Assembly (NCBI RefSeq): GCF_949628265.1
Contig: NC_088788.1
Location: 12,214,001 to 12,278,000, forward strand
Source of the DNA: Cloeon dipterum
Lineage: Eukaryota > Arthropoda > Insecta > Ephemeroptera > Baetidae
Reading direction: 5' to 3'
DNA: 64,000 nucleotides
Below, piece after piece: positions 36,841 through 51,300 of this stretch. The notes under the pieces are model-generated. The model had not been told where the DNA came from. It was given only the letters and a program-made list of their open reading frames with translations, and made no database searches. Numbering within the stretch: position 1 is the stretch's first letter; every line of letters begins with the position of its first letter. Position numbers and translations under genes: made by a program.

Positions 36841-39800
36841 TCAGACGGGCGGCGGGCCGTGCTGCAGCTTGAGCAGCTCCCAGTACTTGCCCGACGAGTC
36901 GATATACTCACAGCAGTTGGGCGGCTGCAGGAAGGAACACACGACGGCCACCAGGGTCACCACGCACAGCGGCACCAGCTTGAGCCAGTGGCGCGGCGGC
37001 CACTGCTTCTCCTTGCCCGTCTCCGCGGCCGCGGTTACAGCCGGCACCGACATCGCAGACACCGACAGGTTCTTCTGGCTTGAGTACAGACGCAGCTGCT
37101 CCAATTCTTTCTCGGCAGCGTCCAACTCCTGAAAAATGCGTTGAAATTGATTTTTCTGTCCGTTTTAAATTTAAAAGGAAGGCTTCTGAAAATTTATCAA
37201 GGCACTTTTGGTTAAGATGCGATATAAATAAAGCAGCTTTAACTCTGAGCTCAGTTTGAAATTGGAAATATATTTTTTTAATATTTATTAGTTGCCGGAT
37301 TGTGTAAAATCATAAGCATTAGTAACAGAAACCATTAAAAAACACAAGCAACATATTTAAGTATAGATTGTGAAGAGAATAATAGGATTTTTTTAAATTT
37401 CTTGATCTTCTGTTAACTATTTCACACTAAAGAGATCAACTGTGTCTTCCAAAAAAATATTAAAAAATAAGTAAAGTCAGAATAGTCTCATTTTTTTTGT
37501 CTTGATGATACTACCCAATAAATTAACTGAAATAGAAGCTCATGAGCAACATTTCAAGTAACCCATTTTTAATTTTCCTCAATAAATCTTACCTGGACGA
37601 TGTCATTCCTGGTGTGCGCGGGCAGCTGGTCAGCGAGTGCACGCAGACTCATCAGCTCCTGGCCCCTGGTCTCGAGGACGTCAGAGCCGGCGTCGGAGAT
37701 GCCGGAGTCGCTGAGCGAGCCGCTGTCGTCCTTGTGCCTTGTGAGCAGGTTCTCGCGGTCGCGCAGCAGGCAGCCGCGCAGCATGGACAGCTGCCTGTCC
37801 AGTTCCTGCCAGGCGGCAAGGTGCTGCTGCGTGCGGTTCAGCTCGGCGCTCAGCCGCTGGTTGTTCAGCTCCCACAGATCGAACAGCTCGCCAATCTGGC
37901 TGCGCAGCACGCTTTTGATTTGCTGCGTGATGGCACCATTGTCCTCCGTCGCCAGCCGCTGGATCAGCGAGCTCATCTCGCACAGCTGGCCCTTCACGCC
38001 ACTCAGGGAGTGCATTTGCTCCTGGTAATTTGAAGGAATCGAATTGTCAGAGACTTATTACAAAGCAAATTGAGTTTTATTTATTTTTAATTCACTAGGT
38101 CTGCGCGTTCAAGCCAAAATAGTATTTTTTATAATTTCTTTATTAATTTTTTTAGTTTTATTTTGCACTTTTTAAGGAAATGGTTTCAACAACTTCAACA
38201 ATATCTGAAATTGAAAATATATTTTTCTACTTTTCACACAGAACATAATATGTTTATAGGAATTTTGAATCTTCTCTCGTTCAGTTTGACCGTTTATAAA
38301 TAATATCGTTTTCTGAAGTAAAATGTTTCGTTCTTTAACATTTTTTTGTCAAAATTGGAGAATTAAGCTGCATTCAGACTTGTAAGAAAAAATTAATTAA
38401 ATTTCCCGTGGTTCGTTTATGGGTAAACACTGAAACTCCGTAAATAGGTAATAAAACTCTAGAAAAAAGTTAAAAATAACTTAAAAATGTGTTGTTTCTG
38501 CCCATTTAGGATGATTAGATCAGAGCCTCAATAGCCTTGATTGCCCGAAGTAATTTGTACTATTACTTTCTCTATCTTTTTGTTTGGAAGCAACAAATTT
38601 TGCTTTTAACAAATTCCAAAGTCTAAAATAATTTAGTCCTCGACTCACCCTGATGACTTCAAGCTTGCCCTGGAGGCTGACTCTGCTCTCGAGGCGCGAC
38701 TGGCGCAGCGAGTCGTGCTGGTCGTCAGGTCCGAGCGTGTCGGTGACACCAAACAACGATTGCCGGAGGGCGGCGACGTCCCTGGCCAGGTTGGAGGCCC
38801 TTTGCAGCTCCTGCGTTTTGGACTCGAGGTCCTCCCACTGGTCGAGCAGCTCGTAGATGAGCTGCATGTCGGCCACGCCGGCCGCCTCCTGCTCGATGCG
38901 CGAGATCACCAGCTCGACGCACTTGCGACTCTCGCGGCACGTGGCCGCCATCTCTGCCAGCTCGCCAATGCTGACGATGCTGTCCGGGCCCAACGCCTCC
39001 ACCACTACAGAGTCGAAGCGCGTCGACGCCAGCTGCAGCCGTTGCGACGTGAACGCCAGCGACTCCTGCGACAGTTTCAGCACGTAGCGCAGCTCCTCCA
39101 CTTCAGAGTCGCTGTCCTGTCCCACGGTTTCCTGAACAGCAACGGTTTTTTACAATTAGTAAAAAGGAAAACATTGAACACTTCTATGATGTACGTTCAT
39201 GAAACACAGCTTTATCTTCGTCTGAAAATGTTTTGAATTTTTTCATCGTTATTAGAAGCAAATTTTCACGTGGAAGACTTTTGATAATTCAATAACATTT
39301 TTTAAATATTAGAAAATATGAAAAATAACACATGCCACTGTTTTCTGTGTTCATGTTCTGTAAAAAAAAGAATGAACTAACCCTTCGGATGGGACTGCTG
39401 CAGTCTCTAAGGTAGCGGCTGTAATCGTCGCCAAACTCAAGCAGCCGTCGAGCCGCCTCCGCGTCCAGCGGGTCCTCGCTGTACGCCTCCGAGTTGTAGC
39501 GCTCCTGGTAGTTGTCCCATGACGGCTCGCCGCTCTCCTCGGCCACAGGCACGGGCGGCACGGCGGTCAGCCGAGCGCTCGTGCGACGCAGTCGGTGACA
39601 GCTGCTTGGGTCGCTGTGGCAGCCGTCGGGCCGCGGCGAGGGCGGCTTGAAGATGGTGCCCGAAAACGAAGAGGATCTCACAACCGCTGATCTGTCTTCC
39701 GACTCACTGGACTGCTGCAATATTTTGAAACGTGCAATTGTCATGAAATTGATAACAGATTTTGAAAAGTAATAAAAATGTCCAAGGAAGTGCATTTTGA

Positions 39801-42350
39801 CGTTTTTCAAGGTTTATTTTTTTGTTGAGGACGTGTCTGTGTGAATATTTTTGTGATAATAATTTAACTTTTCCCGAATGAAAAATAAAAAAACAACGAT
39901 AGTATTTTAACAATCTTTTTATGACTTTTGAATTGATTTTAAAACTAGCATTAATACTTTCAATGAATTTGTTGATGATTTTGCACCATCTAAGAAGCAA
40001 TGAATCTTTCGATTTTCCCTTAGATAAATTTTTATTGTTAAAATAGTGCACAATACGTATCGTATAATAAGAACTGGACCATTATTTATCAGATAAAACA
40101 TTCCTGTCACGGTTCTATCATATATTAAGAAAATGATTTATGTGAGGAAAGAAAAACTGCACAAACCGACGCCATGAGGAGTCTCCTCTTGGAACGTCGC
40201 ATGGTCCTCTTCCTGCGTGACAGCACGGCCAGGTTGGTCTCGCTGCACGTTTTTCCTGCAACGGCCGTGGGCGTGGTGGCCGCCGCCTCTGGGGACATGA
40301 GCGAGAACGGCAGGCTAACCGGGCGCCTCTTGACACGCTGCGGACTACGCTTGGGACGCATGACCACGTTGCCGATGCAGGTGGCCACCGAGGCGTTCAG
40401 GTCCTCCGATGACGAGGAGGAAGAGGATGAGGACGCGGTGGAGGTGGGGGCGCTGCGGTCTGACAGCGGCTGCGTCGACGACACCGATGACGATGAAGAC
40501 GAGCGGCGGCCGTTGCTCTTGTTGGCCACCGGAGCGGCCAGCTGCGGCCGGAACGTCCAGCCGGTGTCGTCATCCTCATCCTCGGAGGAGTACTCGGTGG
40601 TCGAGTGCTTGTAATAGTAGACGGCGCTGTTGGTCACCGAGCTCTTGCCCGACTGCGTGAAGCGCATCTGCGACTCGAGGTTGAGCAGCTGCTCGCCCTT
40701 GGTGCACACGTCAGGACTCATCACTTCTACGAGTCGCTTCTTCCTAGCCGGAGTCACGCCAGGCTCATCCTCGGACGAATCACTCGCCGCCTCGCTGCTT
40801 GGTGTCTCCTGAGGAAAAGAAATTTTAGACGGTTCACTCGAGCCCAACAATGAGGCGGGGTTTCGAAAATTTTAGAGAGGAATGAGAGCGTTGGCCACGA
40901 TTGCTGATATAATGGACTTTGATGGATTACCCTTCTCGCTATTTAAGGAAATGCGTGGTTTTATTTATTACATCTGCTTAAAACATGACTGGAGCCTAAC
41001 AATTTTCATCGGCTATGAAGTATGAAAAAAAAATCAAGTTTCGCAACTTTGCACACGTAACACTTTTTTCAAGTCGGCTTGTGCTGCAGCCTAAACCCCT
41101 TGACAATAGCAAAAAATAATGGAATGCGGTTAAGCGAAAACCACACGACGAGCAGCAAAACCGGTGCACGAAAAACGCGCGTATAAATAAGACACGCATT
41201 CCGGAGCTGCTGGAGAGAAATTGCCGCGCTACTCGCGGTTAGTACGGCAAATACAGTACGTGCGGCGGGTTCTAAAAGTGCCGTGGTGAGGTCAGTTTGT
41301 AAATTCGTCTCCGGCGGCGGAGAGGAAGCAGGCCGGCCGGCCGGCCGGCTAACAATCATTGCCAATTACCCGCCGTCTGGCTCAATGGGAAACACGAGCA
41401 GTCGTCGCTACACATCGAGATTTTCGGGGAGAAATAAGACAAAAAATATCGGGAAGCGACCAACAGGGCGGGCGAAAATAAACAAACGCGACCGCAGCAA
41501 GAGAGGCGGGGAGGTAAAAATTGGCACACGGCCTTAGACTCAATTAGCGATTATAATTGGGGTTTCTCGGCTGGCGTTAATGATCAATAAAACCTGTCGA
41601 ACTTCTCTCGCGGGAGCCTTGGAACGCATTATCAGGATTTGGCTAAAAGGTGGATAAATGACAAAAATACGGTCCAGAGGTTATTATCTGAAATAACTGT
41701 ACTTTTTCAAATTACAATTTTTTAATACCGCTACCCCATGAATGTAAAATCCAGTTAACGTTATGATTGGTTGTAGTTTATGAATTTGGTATTGCTTAGA
41801 CACATCTAAGACCCTAAAACTGCATAACCTGTGCATTATCAAATTGAAAAATGGAATGGAAGAAGCAGCGGTGCACAGATGAGCTCGCCTTCTAATTGAA
41901 CACGAGCCGACGATTGATTGGTTTTTGTTTTACCACGGAGGCGAGTTTGGCCGCAACAATGACCAGGGTGGAGCCCAGCACAGCGAACAGGGTGTTCCAC
42001 AAGTCCATTTGGATGCCGTAGATTGCGAACAGCATTTTGGCCGCTGACAGTAGCGGAGGGAATCGCGACTCGGCGCGGCCACGAGCCGACGCAGACTGAG
42101 CGCGGCGGGGTTTTTGTTTTGGCTCGGTACTCACAGCGCCGCTCGTCTCTAGCTGCAAGATCCACTCCAAGTTCTTGAGGTACAGGAACTGCCAACGCTT
42201 CTCGAGGCGCTGCGCGAGCTTGAGGGCGCGGGCGCGCTGGTGCGGAGGCAGTTGCTCGCAGTCGCCGGAAGCGCCTGGCGAGGAAGATTGGCACAGACGC
42301 AGAAGGCCGCTCAGGGTCTTGCCACGCGCCTCGATGTCCTGCTGTAACGC
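36841..42350 (-). CDS. klar: KASH-domain protein, klarsicht-like, C-terminal 796 residues (5' part outside or unseen)
   Basis: Outer nuclear membrane protein of the LINC complex; the KASH tail binds SUN proteins in the perinuclear space and the cytoplasmic part handles motors. Minus-strand exons: 42350-42135, 40808-40167, 39714-39382, 39131-38649, 38021-37593, 37128-36841; every junction is phase 0. Features in order: spectrin-repeat-like helices (EKRWQFLYLKNLEWILQLE), a Ser/acidic-rich exon with a long poly-Ser run, two helical coiled-coil exons (about 398-701), then the KASH exon: a transmembrane helix (LVPLCVVTLVAVVCSFL, about 751-768), a short luminal tail with CC, and the terminal PPPV-stop. 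A cysteine about 23 residues from the end is at the place where nesprins form a disulfide with SUN. Klarsicht rather than Msp300/nesprin-1 is inferred from the few spectrin repeats and Ser-rich exons. Confidence 0.85.
41892..42134 (-). CDS. Alternative C-terminus of the KASH gene by read-through of the 42135 donor (80 aa, hydrophobic helix)
   Basis: The exon at 42350-42135 ends with a strong donor (GCT|GTGAGT). If it is not spliced, the frame stays open for 80 more codons to TAG at 41894-41892. The added tail starts Lys/Arg/Ser-rich (KPRRAQSASARGRAESR) and then has a hydrophobic or amphipathic helix (WNTLFAVLGSTLVIVAAKL), finishing KQKPINRRLVFN. Drosophila Klarsicht is known to make isoforms that lack KASH and carry a different C-terminal domain that targets lipid droplets. 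This could be the counterpart, but sequence identity to that domain was not checked. Confidence 0.55.
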   Translation of the reverse strand: MSTEPKQKPRRAQSASARGRAESRFPPLLSAAKMLFAIYGIQMDLWNTLFAVLGSTLVIVAAKLASVVKQKPINRRLVFN

Positions 42351-45300
42351 CTGCAACAATTAAACAAAACACTTGGTCAGTCGGGTCTCGCGTTTTCGGC
42401 TGGAAATTGCCTTGAGATAGGCCAGGAATAAGACGGGGACGACGCTGCTCGTCATGGCAGAATACCGTTTTGAGCTGCATCAATAAAGACAGTGTAACTT
42501 TTGGCCTACGTGCGCAGATCTTGTTACTGTGTACGACGTGATTGTTTGGGAGTACACTGAATTCGATCAGTTTGTGAGTAATGCCGCCACCTACGAGAAA
42601 AAGTAATAAAAAGCGGTCTTGTTGTAAATATACACGGCCTAATCAGTTCTGATAAGGGCAGATATAATCACGCGGCTCGAGGAAAAGTAAACGTGCGGCA
42701 GATGACGCCGTTTTGGCTGCCCGTGAGATAAATCCGGCAAGTCTGCGGAAAAAGCTGATAGCACTTTCGTTTGGCTGACGAAATTCACACGGGCATAATT
42801 GGACTTTACTTTTTATTTAATCTTAACAACCAGTAAAAATGTGAAGCATTTGTGTGTTGTTTCAAAACAATGACGGCTATCAATTACAACGCGGACGGTG
42901 CAAATTACAGGATAAGATATAAATTATATACTCGTTTGGCTTGTTACAAAGTTTTTAATCACTTCAACGAGATATAAATACTCTCGGCTAAAAACCTATA
43001 TTTATGGGAGATACAATTTACTAATTTTTTGTTGCCCTAGATTACTTCGATTAAGCTAAAATTGTAACAAGCATAGCATGAAATGCCAAACAAATTAAAC
43101 GATTGAATACACGAGTAATCTCTCTTCGCATTGAGCCGCAAAAAAAACAATCACTGGTCATTTAACAATTGCCACACTGGTGATTTAAGTTTAATTCGAA
43201 ACCGATAAAAATAACGAAACAGCTCACACAATCAGTGAAAGCGGCATATTGTCAAATTATTTATTATTCATTCTTCGCTCTCAGAATCAATTCGCTTTGG
43301 AACGGCAGATGAGCCGAACGGCTGTTCAAATCCAAAGCAAACTTTCTTGACGGAACGAACACAATCGCGGGCGGCGTCTTTATGGAGGTCACCGCATAAT
43401 TAAATTTCAGAGAACCATTAGAGCTGCAGGTGTTCCGGGAGAAAAATTGAAATGTATTATATTCGCTGTGCTATGGTGATGATGGCGCGGGACCACCCGT
43501 GCCTGACGCGCCGACAGTGCTATTAATTGCGGCATCGAGCGCAGAACAGAAGGGCCGAGTGTGCCCTTTCTTTCTCTCCTCTTTCCTGGTGTCGTGAATC
43601 ACACGCCGCATCTTGGCGAGTGCTCAAGTGCACCACCGGCGCCGGTTAAAAATATATCGCACAGTCCCTCTCTTTCTTCTCGCGAAAGAGGTGACGCAAT
43701 TTGCGCATATTCCATTGACTGGCCGTTCGAGCGGACGGACTCCATGCTGGCCGCTCCCACAAATTCACCGAAATGCACCCGCCGAGCGTGCTCACATATT
43801 TTATTTTTCGCGTGAAAACCTTGCAAAGTTCAATACCATAATATTTTTCAACACCGACGCTCGCATTTCATTCCTGCCGGCCGTAAATGTCGGCCTTTGC
43901 TGTTTTATGAGCGCTGAAAAAGCGCAAGGAGGTCGGTCTACATTTTTTTTATCTGGCAGAGCCGTCGAAGCTCGTATTATATTTGCAAGTCACTGAAAGA
44001 GGTTTCTGTTCTCCGTGCTCACATCTATCTTTTTATGACATGAAACTATCCATCCGTTATTTCGCGTCAGCCACGATTATTAAATTCAAATGATACCCTC
44101 GGAATAAACGATATCAAAATAATAATTTCTACTCGAATCATATTTTTTTTCTAAATTATTTTCAGCACGCGGCAATGTTAAAAAAATTGTTTTCCGCGTA
44201 CATTCCTGCTTGTCATTTGTAGCTATTTTTCAAATATATTTTTGTTGATATTTTAGATGTGAGATCTTTAAAAAATCATTATGGTGAACAACAATAAATA
44301 TATGTTATGTTTTTGGTTGGATCTAAAACAGTCAGATTATCAACAATCTACTTTAAATCAAGAAATATAAATGTGAAAAAAGTCGCATGAAATTTATATC
44401 TTTGTATTTATTACCCCGCTATTCCATTTTACAACCTTTTCTCTTTTAAGTTGACAGCTTTTGTTTCAAGGATCTGGCAAACAACCGATATTTGGCAATG
44501 ACGTTTGTTATTTCAGTGGCAGATATTGTGCAGTCACCACTGGAAATAGCTCTTCTTGAAAGGCACTTCGTGACTTTCGACTCGACTAAGTAAGGATTTT
44601 AAAATAAAAGGAGTCTCTCCTACAGTTCGCCTGCTGTGCATGCAAATTCAATCGTCATTCCGATGCATCACCGATTTCAGCTGCATTATTGTTTGGAACA
44701 GTTCAGGACAATAAATCCGGTTGCAGTGAACAATTTAATTATACAACACGCGAGCGCAACTCACCGCAGCAGCAGCAGCCGGTTCCCGTTTCAAATGAGC
44801 GGCGCAACAGGAGCACCTCCGGCCCACAAGCACATAGTAATAATACACACAACGGTGCACACGCCGATCGGCATCGTTTTCATGTCCGTGTGTCCGCCCC
44901 CGCTTTTTCCGGCGCTGGTCCAGCCAGCCCGTTTGGAACCACCGAGTGTCAACGGCCCTTTGAAGGTCGCAATCATTGCAGACGAGAGTCGCGCGGGTGG
45001 GTGCCTTTTCTCACCAGGGCGCAGGTGCGAAAGCCGGCGGGCGTGCAATCAGCGGGCGGGGGAGGTGATTAATTATTCACGCTTTTCACGTGCAAAAGTG
45101 AGAAGAAAGAGAGAACCCTTCTTGTTTGTTTCGGTGGCAGCGAGGCGTCCGGCAGGAAAATGACTCACGCACGCCACACCGGCTGGCGAAAAGCGCGGCC
45201 GCTAGCTCTTAATGAGCGCGGCAGGACGGCAATCACGCCGCTCCTGATAAGATCGAACTAATGTTTCTGGTCATGAGCATTTCTCTTTTTCAGAATGTAT

Positions 45301-48300
45301 ACAGCTAGTTCAACATCGTTAAGGTCTGCGCATAAAAGCCAAAAGCCCCGTCGGTTAAATTGCTGACATTTTAAATTTTTGAAAAAAAAATTCCAACCTT
45401 CAACTGAGTGAGCAATGCGGCTTTAAAAACACTTTTTCAGTCCATATACAAGCAAATAGTGGAGTTATTAACAATAAGAGAAAATCAATTATTTGTAACA
45501 TGTTTGTTGAGCATTGAAAAAGCACTTACAAAGAATGAATAGCTAAAATTTTGTTATTAAAATGCCACCGCCACCTGGTAATTATTGTTATTATGCAATT
45601 AAGGCGAGGCCTAATCCATTAGTGTCGAAATTGAATGAGACAACCGCCAGAGGTTGCGTGAATGAATTACATTATAATAAAAAGAAAGAAAGCAATCTTG
45701 GAGATGATGAGGCAGAATCACGTTCTTGCTCGTGACCCTAAATTAGTAATTAAATAACCTCTGGACGGACGCAGACCCATTGTTTGGTCAAATAACAAAA
45801 TTAATGCGGGTTCGCGATCCCTGGCGATTTTCTCGCAGATCTAACTGTTCCGGGGAGCATCCGCAAAAGAAAGAGACCTCTTTTCAGTGCGATGCTGCAT
45901 TGAGATGACGAGAGAAGAAGTGGCTTTTTGATTGCGGTGTGCACAACGGAAAAATTCACTTTCTCTGGCGGTATGGCGGAGGCAAAATGAAATCATTATC
46001 CGTCCATTTCGTCATCGCGCATTTTGCATCTCATCGGCTTTAATAATTGCACGTTTCCAAATCGAAAGTCACGAATTGGACTATCGGAAGCGATGTCCGT
46101 CCGCAAATCGGCGCATTTGCAGCAAGGCACACAATGCCTGGAAGACATCGCGTTGGTTTCGGTGAAAACGCACTTTGAAGGCTTAATTATCATCGTCGGA
46201 CGCGTAGGATGTGGATTTCAATGTAATTCTAAAATGGAAAGGAGTCGTCGGTGGGAAAATTAGCCAAGCCAGCCGTCGAGATGCTGCTGCTGCATCGGCC
46301 GACAATGGCAAAGAAAAGAGACAGGATGGAGCGCAATCAGGCCGAATTAATTTCTGTTTCTTCAGCCGCGGCTCTTTTTATTTGCTATTAAGTCTTTTTT
46401 TGTTGATGCTCCAGTAATTTCAGGGCGCTGTCGAGCGTGCTTGCTCGCTTTTTGCGAATCAGAGTATTTGCGAAGAGAAGAAGAAAAAGCAGTGAGAAGG
46501 CTCGACGCCGCGCGTTGAAAAAGGTTGTTACGAAATCAAAAGAAGACCTTGGACGTGACTGACGAACTGAGATGAAAAATCAATCGACATAAGACGTGAA
46601 TCAAGACGGATTGACGCTCGAAAAGCAGTCCATGTTAGAAGTGGAAAGGAGACGCGCGGTAATTATGCTCCTCCGAGACCAATCGACGGCAGAGGAAGAT
46701 TGTAAAATTGTCCAACACACGGGGAAATAATGTCAAGAGTGATTTTGTCGAACGCAGCCGCGGTTTCTCTGCTGCAATTTGCAAACACACTGCTTTTCCC
46801 GTCGGGGTTAGCACTCAATTTCACAGCGCGCTGCGTTCTCGGCCGACTTACGGAACGGATCGCGATAAGAGCAACACCTCTAATTATGATACCTTATTCT
46901 CTCAATGTGTGTACAATGGACGCGCATGACGTCAACTCCCATATTATCCTCTCTAATGATCCTTCGGCTGATAGCGATCTTTCTTTCTCTTGCCATTTTG
47001 TTTATATGGTTTCTTTGTTGCTGGGCCTCGTCTTTCTCTCTCTGGCACAATCGCTTTCTGCCAGATGGACGTGCAACGGAGGCGAAGGAGAAAAGATGAT
47101 GTGCGTCAAAAAGAGCAAAAATGACAGGTTGCACTGCGTGGCTTCCTGCGCGAGGTGCCGGTTAGAACAATCCAAAACAATGCTCACAACGCCTCCCACA
47201 ATTACGCCAAGATTTCGTATTCCGCGCCTAATTACACACAGGTGAACTCAAACAAACTTCCTCTGCGCGCCACTGAATAACAACAACAGAGTAATTCACG
47301 GACCGCGAGAATCGAAATCTCCTGAGCTCATGCGTTGGAATCTCCAACAAATTTGCATAGGCAGAGAAAACGAAAAGAAACAAGGATTGCGAGTTTCTTT
47401 CTTTGCATTTCTAAAATATATTAGGTTGAAATAGAAATTCAGCAAATGAAGCTAGTGTATGTACAGTTACATTTTTTGCAAGCACCTACTTAGAAATGAA
47501 TGATTGAACACGGAAAATAAAACTGCATTGTCATACACCATTAAGCCGTCAAACAGTATTGCTCAGTTCAATACACAGCACACATCCTTGTTTACTTTGA
47601 GCTTTTAAGCACCCGAAACGCCGATAGACCCCTTCACTTTTTCCTTTCATCTTTTACCGTGGAGAAAAATCGTTCCATTCGGCCAGTTCGGATTTCCCGG
47701 TGTCCGTTACCAATCGAAAAAAGTGGGCCAGACTGCATGCAGAGCACAGTGCGTGCAAAGTGTGACCAAACGCCACTGCACCTGCCAGTCTACGCTGCGC
47801 TGGGTTAAAGATCATCCGGCAACCGAACTCCGGCTCTGTCACAACGATCCCTGATGCATGGAGGAGCCACTCGAGCGATGAGCCTTTCGTTCTCGTAAGC
47901 CTGGTGTACGTACGCCTTGCGGTTGCAGCTCTTTAGCTCCGATTTCAATACGAGAGCCGGATTCCGCTGCGAGCGCCGCAAAGGTGAATAGTCGCGAGAA
48001 TTTTTCCGTCCGACGCGTGCATGTCAAACGACGTGTTCGATCATGTGTTAGAATCAGCATCTCGTATAATTGCGCAATTTACAATTTAAATGCGCCCGAA
48101 GAGTGTCAAAATCGATTCGATCAATATTATTTGTCGGGAAAGTGGCACGGAGGGTTTAAATTATATACACAATACACACCACATCAATGCAAGGCCAGAG
48201 GTGCAAACAAGTCTCAGCTTCTCAATGTGTGTATTTAGAAGAAAAATTGACTTTTTAAGGCCGGCAGCGTGTCAGCTGTGATTTGAAACCTTTCGACGGC

Positions 48301-51300
48301 ATATTAACTTTCCACTTGGACTTATTTTCTTCCGCGTCATTTTCTCGCCGTCGAAATTTAGTCAAAATGCAACAATGGCCGCCGTGCTGGCACTAATGAG
48401 GTTGCCATTGTGGCCTGCCGAGCAACGCAGTCGTGACTTTTTCCAATGCTCCGGCGTCACGACTCGAAATGCATATTCGGCGAGAAAAACGCGAGCAGGA
48501 AGGCGTAATTCCGTGCTCCGTTTGATTGTTGGCACAAAAAGGACACTCACCCGCCGCCACCGACGCCGTGGCCGATTAGTCGCTGTGCGTCAAATAAGGA
48601 GCACAAATGATACACACGCTTTTTTTGCTATTTGCCAGCCTGGTGTCTCTGGTGTGATTTCGACGGCGGCGTGAAAGGTAATTTATCACACGGCGAGATC
48701 GGTGTCTCGTAAAATTCGCATTAAGTATGACAACTGAGACGACTAATGATCCGGTCCCAGCTTGTTTGAAAGTTGAAAGAAATTAATGCTGAAATTTTGC
48801 TCTCCCTGCTCATTACGATTAAACATCCGATCATACATACAAGCCAAGTATCGCAACCGTCAATTGCCATAAACTTTCAAAACCGTTCTAGTTTTTCAGA
48901 TTTTAGAGGGTAATATTTTTTCCGTGATAGGGTCATTACATTTTACGTTTGGCAAAGCATTTAACATTTTGTGTCAGCACATTAGACATTCCCCGCGCTA
49001 AAGGCTGCCATAAAAATTCCGAGAAAAAAGGATTTATCGGCGGTAAGCTGCAGGTGGAGGCAATTGAAATGGTCATTACGCCGCAGATTCGAGTTGAGCT
49101 CATATCAGTAGTTCTCATTCTCGTCGGCAGCGACAAGGCCAAGATGATTAAGGGCGACAAACAAAAGAGTCATAAGTTGCGACCGCGCAGCCAACAATCT
49201 AAAAGACATAATCGATCTCGCGGCTGCTCCATTTTCTCTTGATGCCGAACGTGCCAAACGCGTTTGCCTTTTTTCATCTAGGCAAACTGTAAACAGCTAG
49301 CGAGAACGAACACACATAACTAAATGGGGTTTGCGGTTTGGTAATTGCGTGGACAGATGATGTTCGTGGAATAATCATTACGGGACCGCTCTCTGGCTTT
49401 GTTTCTTTTCTTTTCTCGTTCTCTGGGGTAATGAGCTGCGCGCTCTCGGAAAACACAAGCCAAGCGCTCACAACAGAGTGTGAATAGAACAGGAATTCTC
49501 CTGTGTGTGTGGCTGTGAAGCATGACAGCGGCGTAATTAGGGTTCTATTTATTTAATCATAGGCCAGAACACTCAAACCCGCTTCATAACTCGGGACGGC
49601 CGTCATGCGCTGGCCACTTTTTGGATCTCTTTAGCCCGTGAGTTTGAAACCACATGCTGCATGCACTTGCTTGCTTGCTGACCATACAACAACACCGAGA
49701 GCATTTTCCAGGCAACACCTCATCAAGTCAACAAGAGAAAATAATGCTCTCTCTGTGTTGTAGTGGAAGGACATAATATACAACCCATGGGCCGTGAATA
49801 TTGTATGTTCCGTCTCAGAAAGCGAACTCGGTTTCTCGCTGCACGCAAAACCGTTCTCGGAAGCAGCCCGATTTCCGAGGCAATTACGGTAAGGGACCAT
49901 CATTCCAAGAATAACGTCGTCCTCAAGGTCGGTGACAGCAATTCTCTTTTGTGCTTTTCTACAAATTTTGGTGTGGGTTGGGCCCCAAGGCGAGAAAGGA
50001 GCAACACCCTTTGCTTTCCGAGCAAGAATTTGATTTTCAATGCAGTCGGCTTTTTTTAATCAGATTTGGGCGGGTCCGGGTGAAGCTCTGAAAATGCATC
50101 CACTCTGGCGTTATAATAAGCCTGGACCGAGCGGAGAAAATTTAATTAAGAACCGAGCAAAGGTGATGTGAGTCAGCAGAGGCGAGAGGTAAATATCAAA
50201 AGGTCGTTTCATCTGTAAGGTGTATAAGAGGATTCAATTCCTGATACGAGACACCAGAAAACATAAACAAGGATTTAACAACTGAAAGTCGGTGTTTATC
50301 GCCTATAAATCCTGCGCTCGCACTTGTCTGCGATAAATGAAACTTCGTTAAACTTTAATCCCGAGTTAAAACAAAAGCTTGTTCCCATGTTCCATTGTAT
50401 TCAATTAACATTATTAATTTTCCACTAAAACGCACTTAACCAGCTCCAAACGAAAGCTACACTCGAGGAGAAATTCTCGGCTTCACTGTAGAAAATTGAA
50501 ATAAAAGCGTGAACGCGTCGAAATAAAACTAAAACCACTTTCAGAGTTCACCACGCACAATGCGCGAGGTTAAAAGCTGAAAAGCTGTTAAAGATCCTGT
50601 TCTGAAAATGTGGCCATAAATTGGCTGTCGAGAAAACGAGCAGCCGGACGAGATCACACAGACTATCATCTGTGTTGTTCGACATGATGCTAATCATGCG
50701 TGTGTGTGCTTGTATGCAAATGAGTAATGCGAACGCCTCCTCCGCCGGGGGTCAACTCGCGGAGCAGACGCATCTCCGGGCGAAAAGGCACACTTCATTA
50801 GAAAGTGCTCGTTTCACCTCAAATAACAGCCAAAGAAAAAAAGCAAATGGCTTCTGGCACGGCACTCAAGTACGAAAACAACTTCGTAAAACATCACACG
50901 AGTCATGTAGTTAAAATATAAACGAATAATAATGCTAATGGCTCTTTTTGCAGGCACTGAGACTGAGGTCATCCCGGGACGGAGGAAGTGAAAGTACAGG
51001 AGGGCCATGGGAGCTAGCCACCCCGCAGCCGAGGATGTGACATTTGACTGCGGTGGGGAAAGCATCAGATCGGCGTTTCTGCAGAAAAATCGCACGAATG
51101 GTTTCAAGGCGATAACCCAGATCGAGGCAGTTGTAAAATTTTCGAGGCGCACCCCCGCGGCAAATCGGACCCACTTTTCTTGCCGAATCGCAGCAGGAAA
51201 CGCAAATTGAGCATGCCAAATCGATCAGGCGCGACGCACGCGGCCGCGTTTGATTTCTGCAAACACCCAAATTCTCTTAGTCGGCGCACGAAACAGAACT

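Noticed and set aside
37542..38033. 163-codon plus-strand frame with Ala/Gln/Leu-rich protein
   Set aside because: It is antisense to a well-supported klar coiled-coil exon and has no homolog character; a GC-driven shadow.
44636..45163. 175-codon plus-strand frame in the gene desert
   Set aside because: It overlaps other frames on both strands, and the composition is compositional noise with no recognisable domain.
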